Shown here: piece after piece, positions 8,945 to 13,284 of the stretch
Layout: each line of letters starts with the position of its first letter
Numbering within the stretch: the first letter of the stretch is position 1
NCBI RefSeq assembly: GCF_001949145.1
Contig: NW_019091731.1
Span: 34,822-48,105 of the forward strand
DNA: 13,284 bases
Reading direction: 5' to 3'
Source: Acanthaster planci
Lineage: Eukaryota; Echinodermata; Asteroidea; Valvatida; Acanthasteridae
The notes under the pieces: model-generated
What the model was told of the DNA's origin: nothing
The model's input: only the letters and a program-made list of their open reading frames with translations
The model's database searches: none
Position numbers and translations under genes: made by a program

Positions 8945-9241
8945 GTCACGTGATCATCACATGACACAGACATGCCAAGTTCCCGCCATTCCTTCATCGT
9001 TGAGAAATTTTGATCAAAGTTTTCGTTACTCACACATTATGCTGTGACAAAAAGTTACAGGTTGTGGGTTTCTTCTCAAGACATGAAGGTAAAATTTACC
9101 TGAAACTTAACTTATTTGCCAAAAAAAGGAGCAAGATAGCCACTGAAAACTAACGAATTAAAAATGAGCGTATGGAAGAAAGGAAACAGTTTCCCCCTTC
9201 GAATTGGAAACATTTGTCATCTAGCCGGAAGTCGCCATTTT
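8945..9241. promoter_or_regulatory. Possible alternative promoter or enhancer patch, copy 1
   Basis: Several vertebrate-type core-promoter words are concentrated here: a palindromic E-box TCACGTGA (8946-8953), an E2F-like TTCCCGCC (8980-8987), and an ETS word CCGGAAGT (9225-9232) followed at once by CGCCATTTT (9233-9241), similar to a YY1 site. ETS next to YY1 is typical of TATA-less promoters, and the patch has more CpG than its neighbours. Its position within the presumed striatin first intron would fit an internal promoter or enhancer. This is inference from short words that occur by chance; no TATA box or initiator decides it. Confidence 0.25.
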
Positions 9242-9978
9242 TTTCATATTGCGGGTTTACCTGTATGCTAATGTTTGTTAACGATGTCACGACATGCCGG
9301 CCTAGCGGTCCATTCACAGACAGCAGACATGAAAGGTTGTTGTTATTGTTACAACAAAATTGAATGCAGTTCCCAGTGTAGTTTAATGTTTGTATTGTGA
9401 CAGTTTTCCCATGTGTAACAGAGTTACACGGACAATGAGTCATAAAGTTCTTTAAACTAAAATCTTCAAAACACTTAATGTTTCTGGCAAAGGTGCACAA
9501 GGTAAATGGCATGTATACCAATGAGCAGTGCCATATATTTGCTATTAAAGCAACTTTGTGTTAAACCAAACAACACTTTGCAAAACAATTTAAAAAATAA
9601 CCAAAAAGTGAATTTTTGGGGAAAATGTTTGCCCATTTTTATGCCACCTGAAACCCTATCTAGAAAAAACAACTTGTGATGAAAATACATGGTATGTACA
9701 TTTACATGTACACAAAACAAAATTGGCAACAGTTTAAAAGAAACCTTTACTAACAAAAAAATGGCATGCATAGAACCATCATATTTACACATCAAATAAA
9801 TTGCTGCACCACTGCACAAATTGAGTCTGTACACGTCAAGTAGTAATTCAAAGCAAAAATCATTTTTATTTATTGCATGAATTATCAATTACATATCAGC
9901 AAGTTTTGAATTTGTTTAGACAATTTTGAAATTTTGACCACCATGTCACACATTTGGCCCCCTGTTTAAAAGAAAGGC

Positions 9979-10058
9979 CCATGTACATGTACACGTACAT
10001 GCTCATTTGTTGCTGTGCATGGAATGCATACATGTACAATGTACATGTACATGTACAC
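9979..10058. repeat. TACATGTA array, copy 1
   Basis: Consecutive TACATGTA and ACGTACATG words. The corresponding array in the second unit is longer by one ATGTGTAC-type 8-bp step. Confidence 0.8.
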
Positions 10059-10892
10059 CACACTTCACAGTGCAAATGCAGTCACACACACATAGGCCAA
10101 CACCTACGTACAGGTACTTGTATGATGATCATCATGCATGTGTACAGTGTTTCATGTGCATGTAAATCAATGCTGAACAACGCTTAGCACCTCCTACCCA
10201 AGATAAATAATTGTTCAAGACTGACTCAGCCGTGGGGCAGAAGAGCAAAGCTTCAAGTTCAGCAGGGATCACTTATGATAATGATCCCGATCCTGGTATA
10301 AGATGTACTGTACCAGTAGGAAGTCTATAGCTCCGTGGCTGTGCTTGCATATTGTATACATGTGCATGTACATGTATGTTCACTACATGTGTACATGTAT
10401 AAAATTGTACCGCATACCCATGCACATACTGGTACTTGTACATGTGTAACTCTGTACATTGTATTTCCCAGAACTTTTCAACTTGCCAAGGATTCCTGTA
10501 TCCTTAAAAATTCAGTATTGACCAGCATTTCTGTAACATTCTGTTGCACTTAGCTGTTCTAATTACAGTTATGAACATGTAAGTGTTGTATTTCTAATTA
10601 TTCTGTTGCCCTTAGGTACTTCAGGCCTGCTAAAATGCTTGTACCCTTCCCAGACAATGGACTTACATGTAGATGAACAGGAACTGTACATGTAGATACG
10701 ATGTGGTAGACTGGTTTTGTTGAGAAACTATTGGGCAATATCAGCAGTGGTCAGGTACATGTGGCATGCATCTCACTAGTCTCCTCTTAAACATAGAGTG
10801 CTTTAACAGTGATCTCTGGTTAGCCAGTATACCATGCTAGTTTACTTCTGGTTGTCTTTATTGACTGGTTTTGTTGTGGTTTGTCTTGGCAG
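10059..10892. other. STRN: Intron upstream of striatin exon, copy 1
   Basis: No gene other than the flanking exon. Short frames at 9954-10187 and 10335-10553 are repeat-derived. The last 35 bases before the exon are T/G-rich, with a possible branch-point word ATTGACT about 10860, ending TTGGCAG. This is a usable but not strongly pyrimidine-rich acceptor, identical in both units. Confidence 0.6.
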
Positions 10893-10996
10893 GCACGCAT
10901 AGCCTTTTTACAAGGAGAGAGGAAGGGTCAGGAAAACCTCAAGCATGATTTGGTCCGCAGAATCAAAATGTTGGAATACGCTCTGAAACAAGAGAG
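10893..10996 (+). CDS. STRN: Striatin family coiled-coil exon, copy 1
   Basis: Striatins are the B-triple-prime regulatory subunits of PP2A and scaffold of the STRIPAK complex, which controls Hippo/Ste20-kinase signalling, membrane contacts and cell polarity. This exon encodes 34 codons plus two bases: it begins ARIAFLQGERKGQENLK and ends KMLEYALKQE(R). From memory this is the segment straight after the caveolin-binding stretch, within the N-terminal coiled coil that mediates oligomerisation and PP2A binding. One visible difference from the vertebrate form is His for Lys before DLVRRIK. The exon starts after TTGGCAG in phase 0 and ends GAGAG|GTAAGG in phase 2, as expected for the second coding exon. 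Exon 1 (with the LHFLQHEWARFE-type segment) and the coiled-coil continuation (AKYHKLKYG-type) are not in the window. I cannot tell STRN, STRN3 and STRN4 apart; most invertebrates have a single striatin. Confidence 0.9.
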
Positions 10997-11076
10997 GTAA
11001 GGTACAGTGTACAGTTCACGTCACATTCATACAAAGTTTCACTTATTCTCACCGTATTCTCATGTTTCAGAAGTTT
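10997..11076 (+). other. STRN: Start of the intron after exon copy 1, cut by the junction
   Basis: Begins with a consensus donor GTAAGG. The next 80 bases are identical to those after the second exon copy (13205-13283) as far as both can be followed. The sequence ends at the N (11077), where similarity to the second unit stops. Confidence 0.7.
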
Positions 11077-11105
11077 NCACATAGGCTTGCATATGCAGAA
11101 CCCTG
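11077..11105. other. Junction between the two units, contains an N
   Basis: Position 11077 is an undetermined base. About 28 bases follow that match neither the right end of the unit nor, clearly, the left flank of copy 1, before the second unit starts with GTTGTAAAC at 11106. This is either the true recombination scar or a contig join in the assembly. Confidence 0.7.
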
Positions 11106-11181
11106 GTTGTAAACAAAAGAGTTCGTGCATCTTCCAACATTCGCCCGAGTCGGGATCATATTGCAAGCCTGCATGCACCGC

Positions 11182-11467
11182 CACGTGATCGTCATATGAC
11201 ACAGACATGCCAAGTTCCCGCCATTCCTTCATCGTTGAGAAATTTTGATCAAAGTTTTCGTTACTCGCACGTTATGCTATGACAAAAAGTTACGGGTTGC
11301 GGGTTTCTTCTCAAGACATGAAGGTAAAATTTACCTGAAACTTAACTTATTTGCCAAAAAAAGGAGCAAGATAGCCACTTAAAACTAACAAATTAAAAAT
11401 GAGCGTATGGAAGAAAGGAAACAATTTCCCCCTTCGCATTGGAAACATTTGTCATCTAGCCGGAAGT
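11182..11467. promoter_or_regulatory. Possible regulatory patch, copy 2
   Basis: Counterpart of the patch in unit 1. The core E-box CACGTG (11182-11187), the E2F-like TTCCCGCC (11215-11222) and the ETS word CCGGAAGT (11460-11467) are kept, but the flanking TCACGTGA palindrome is reduced to CCACGTGA and the CGCCATTTT next to the ETS word has become CGCAAGTTT. Same caution as for copy 1. Confidence 0.2.
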
Positions 11468-12198
11468 CGCAAGTTTTTTTTTGCGAGTTTACCTGTATGC
11501 TAATGTTTGTTGACGATGTCACGACATGCCGGCCTAGCGGTCCATTCACAGACAGCAGACATGAAAGGTTGTTGTTATTGTTACAACAAAATTGAATGCA
11601 GTTCCCAGTGTAAATTAATGTTTGTATTGTGACAGTTTTCACATTACACATGAAATAAGTCACAAAGCTCTTTAAACTAAAAACTTTTAAACACTGTCAA
11701 AGGTGCACAAGCTAAATGGCATGCTTACCTATGAGCTGTGCCATATATTTGCTATTTAAGCAACTTTGTGTTAAACCAAACAAAACTTTGCAAAACAATT
11801 TAAAAAATAGCCAAAAAGTGAATTTTGGGGGAAAATGTCTGCCCATTTTTATGCCACCTGAAACCCTATCTAGAAAAAACAACTTGTGATGAAAATGCAT
11901 GGTATGTACGTACACACAAAACAAAATTGGGAACAGTTGAAAAGAAACCTTTACTAACCCAAAAAAAATGACATGCATAGAGCCATCATATTTGGTTTCT
12001 CTGTTACACGTCAAATAACTTGCTGCACCACTGCACAAATTGAGTCTATACACGTCAAGTAGTAATTCAAAGCAAAAATCATTTTTATTTATTGCATGAA
12101 TTATCAATTACATATCAACAAGTTTTGAATTTGTTTAGACAATTTTGAAATTTTGACCACCATGTCACACATTTAGCCCCCTTTTTAAAAGAAAGGCC

Positions 12199-12285
12199 CA
12201 TGTACATGTACACGTACATGCTCATTTGTTGCTGTGCATGGAATGCATACATGTACAATGTACATGTACATGTGTACATGTACAC
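12199..12285. repeat. TACATGTA array, copy 2
   Basis: Counterpart of 9979-10058 with an extra ACATGTGT step before the final TACATGTACACC. This shows the array changes length by whole steps. Confidence 0.8.
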
Positions 12286-13100
12286 CACACTTCACAGTGC
12301 AAATGCAGTCACACACACATAGGCCAACACCTACATACAGGTACTTGTAGGATGATCATCATGCATGTGTACAGTGTTTCATGTGCATGTAAATCAATGC
12401 TGAACTTCGCTTAGCACCTCCTACCCAAGATAAATAATTGTTCAAGACTGACTCAGCCGTGGGGCAGAAGAGCAAAGCTTCAAGTTCAGCAGGGATCACT
12501 TATGATAATGATCCCGATCCTGGTATAAGATGTACCAGTAGGAAGTCTATAGCTCCGTGGCTGTGCTTGCATATTGTATACATGTGCATGATGTACATGT
12601 ATAAAATTGTACCACATACACATGCACATACTGGTACTTGTACATGTGTAACTCTGTACATTGTATTTCCCAGAACTTTTCAACTTGCCAAGGATTCCTG
12701 TATCCTTAAAAATTCAATATTGACCAGCATTTCTGTAACATTCTGTTGCACTTAGCTGTTCTAATTACAGTTATGAACATGTAAGTGTTGTATTTCTAAT
12801 TATTCTGTTGCCCTTAGGTACTGCAGGCCTGCTAAAATGCTTGTACCCTTCCCAGACAATGGACTTACATGTACATGTACAGGAACTGTACATGTACATG
12901 TAGATACGATGTGGTAGACTGGTTTTGTTGAGAAACTATTGGGCAATATCAGCAGTGTTCAGGTACATGTGGCATGCATCTCACTAGTCTCCTCTTAAAC
13001 ATAGAGTGCTTTAACAGTGATCTCTGGTTAACCAGTATATCATGCTAGTTTACTTCTGGTTGTCTTTATTGACTGGTTTTGTTGTGGTTTGTCTTGGCAG
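12286..13100. other. STRN: Intron upstream of striatin exon, copy 2
   Basis: Nearly identical to 10059-10892. No independent gene. The frames at 12438-12755 (+) and 12486-12683 (-) overlap each other and contain the repeat-derived words. The acceptor tract and TTGGCAG before 13101 are unchanged relative to copy 1. Confidence 0.6.
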
Positions 13101-13204
13101 GCACGCATAGCCTTTTTACAAGGAGAGAGGAAGGGTCAGGAAAACCTCAAGCATGATTTGGTCCGCAGAATCAAAATGTTGGAATACGCTCTTAAACAAG
13201 AGAG
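13101..13204 (+). CDS. STRN: Striatin family coiled-coil exon, copy 2
   Basis: Identical in length, splice sites and encoded peptide to the exon at 10893-10996. The only nucleotide change I find is CTG to CTT in the Leu of ...EYALKQE, which is silent. Both the TTGGCAG acceptor and the GAGAG|GTAAGG donor are intact, so on sequence either copy could be spliced. Because the exon starts in phase 0 and ends in phase 2, joining it to the first copy shifts the frame: AG from copy 1 plus the first base G here reads AGG CAC GCA TAG, a stop at the fourth codon. A productive mRNA can therefore carry only one copy. Whether this copy, the first, or either is used cannot be told from DNA. Confidence 0.9.
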
Positions 13205-13284
13205 GTAAGGTACAGTGTACAGTTCACGTCACATTCATACAAAGTTTCACTTATTCTCACCGTATTCTCATGTTTCAGAAGTTG

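Larger units (their letters stand above)
8871..11076. repeat. Tandem duplicated unit, copy 1
   Basis: Aligns collinearly with 11106-13284 over its whole length, starting at the shared GTTGTAAACAAAA. It contains, in order, a CpG-containing patch with transcription-factor-like words, an A+T-rich middle, a TACATGTA array, and a striatin exon with flanking intron. By hand count the copies differ by roughly 13 of 106 bases at the left edge, about 9 of 235 over 9000-9235, and about 8 of 630 over 10450-11070, plus several indels, many at TACATGTA runs. Confidence 0.93.
11106..13284. repeat. Tandem duplicated unit, copy 2 (runs off the window)
   Basis: Collinear with 8871-11076, with the exon offset at 2208 bp against 2235 bp at the left edge, the difference being small indels. 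Copy-specific changes include loss of the GTGTAAC/GTTACAC mini-palindrome (9413-9429 in copy 1), loss of the YY1-like word beside the ETS word, gain of 12 bases near 11997-12008, loss of about 24 bases of TACATGTA repeat near 12590, and gain of extra ATGTAC steps near 12870 and 12890. The unit is still matching at the window edge, so its right boundary is unseen. Confidence 0.93.

Noticed and set aside
8836-9033. Minus-strand frame shared with 10963-11232 (MKEWRELGMSVS...) as a duplicated gene
   Set aside because: The frames share a start but differ at many amino-acid-changing positions in a short span, run into non-homologous ends, and show no known domain. Openness in both is explained by recent duplication.
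11064-11100. CTCATGTTTCAG followed by AAGTTT as the acceptor and start of the next striatin exon
   Set aside because: Translation after joining gives R-S-F-H-I-G..., not the expected coiled-coil continuation (AKYHKLKYG-type). The intron would be only 74 bp, and the same CAG in unit 2 is followed by AAGTTG.
8871-13284. The two long direct repeats as LTRs of a retrotransposon
   Set aside because: They are separated by only about 30 bp, contain a host striatin exon, lack TG...CA ends with a primer-binding site, and have no internal gag/pol region.
1-13284. tRNA, rRNA, CRISPR array, operon or bacterial signals
   Set aside because: No cloverleaf with A and B boxes, no rRNA-like stretch, and no evenly spaced repeat-spacer pattern. 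The spliced exon and transposon content indicate a eukaryotic intron-rich region.

Overview
The window is animal nuclear DNA, and only two short stretches are recognisably protein-coding. At 10893-10996 and again at 13101-13204 there is a 104-bp plus-strand exon with good splice sites. It encodes the conserved N-terminal coiled-coil segment of striatin (STRN/STRN3/STRN4 family, STRIPAK scaffold), with residues ARIAFLQGERKGQ... through ...KMLEYALKQE(R). Everything upstream is best read as the long first intron of that gene, possibly with flanking DNA further left, because exon 1 was not found here. Dense palindromic TACATGTA/GTACATGTAC words, GTACCGGTAC-type words and TAGGCCTA words suggest a marine invertebrate. 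An invertebrate deuterostome such as an amphioxus, echinoderm or hemichordate is the first guess and a mollusc cannot be excluded. No species is claimed.

Layout: 88-245 is a fully palindromic MITE with TAA target duplications (PIF/Harbinger-like). 249-1242 is non-coding with a first cluster of TACATGTA words. 1251-2312 is a 1.06-kb non-autonomous hAT-like element with perfect 8-bp target duplications (ATTAGAAT). 2321-3420 is A+T-rich non-coding DNA with one diverged 50-bp direct repeat. 3420-8300 is intron-like DNA with many TACATGTA clusters, interrupted at about 6978-7186 by a snap-back inverted repeat. The loop of that repeat carries, on the minus strand, a hammerhead-ribozyme-like CTGANGA...GAAA core. 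8300-8870 is an A+T-rich block without TACATGTA words.

8871-11076 and 11106-13284 are two tandem copies of a unit of about 2.2 kb. Each holds a CpG-containing patch with E-box, E2F-like and ETS words, a TACATGTA array, and the striatin exon with its flanking intron. A single N (11077) lies at the junction.

The central observation is the tandem duplication of the striatin exon. The copies encode the same peptide (one silent change). The exon is 104 nt, not a multiple of 3, so splicing both in series gives an in-frame TAG three codons into the second copy; only one can be used in a productive mRNA. Divergence between the units, counted by eye, falls from about 12% at the left edge to about 1% around the exon. 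This fits a real duplication with gene conversion or selection, but a join of two haplotypes in the assembly is a serious alternative because of the N at the junction. Nearly all other open reading frames are repeat-derived (Met-Tyr-Val-His-rich from TACATG words) and are not annotated as genes.
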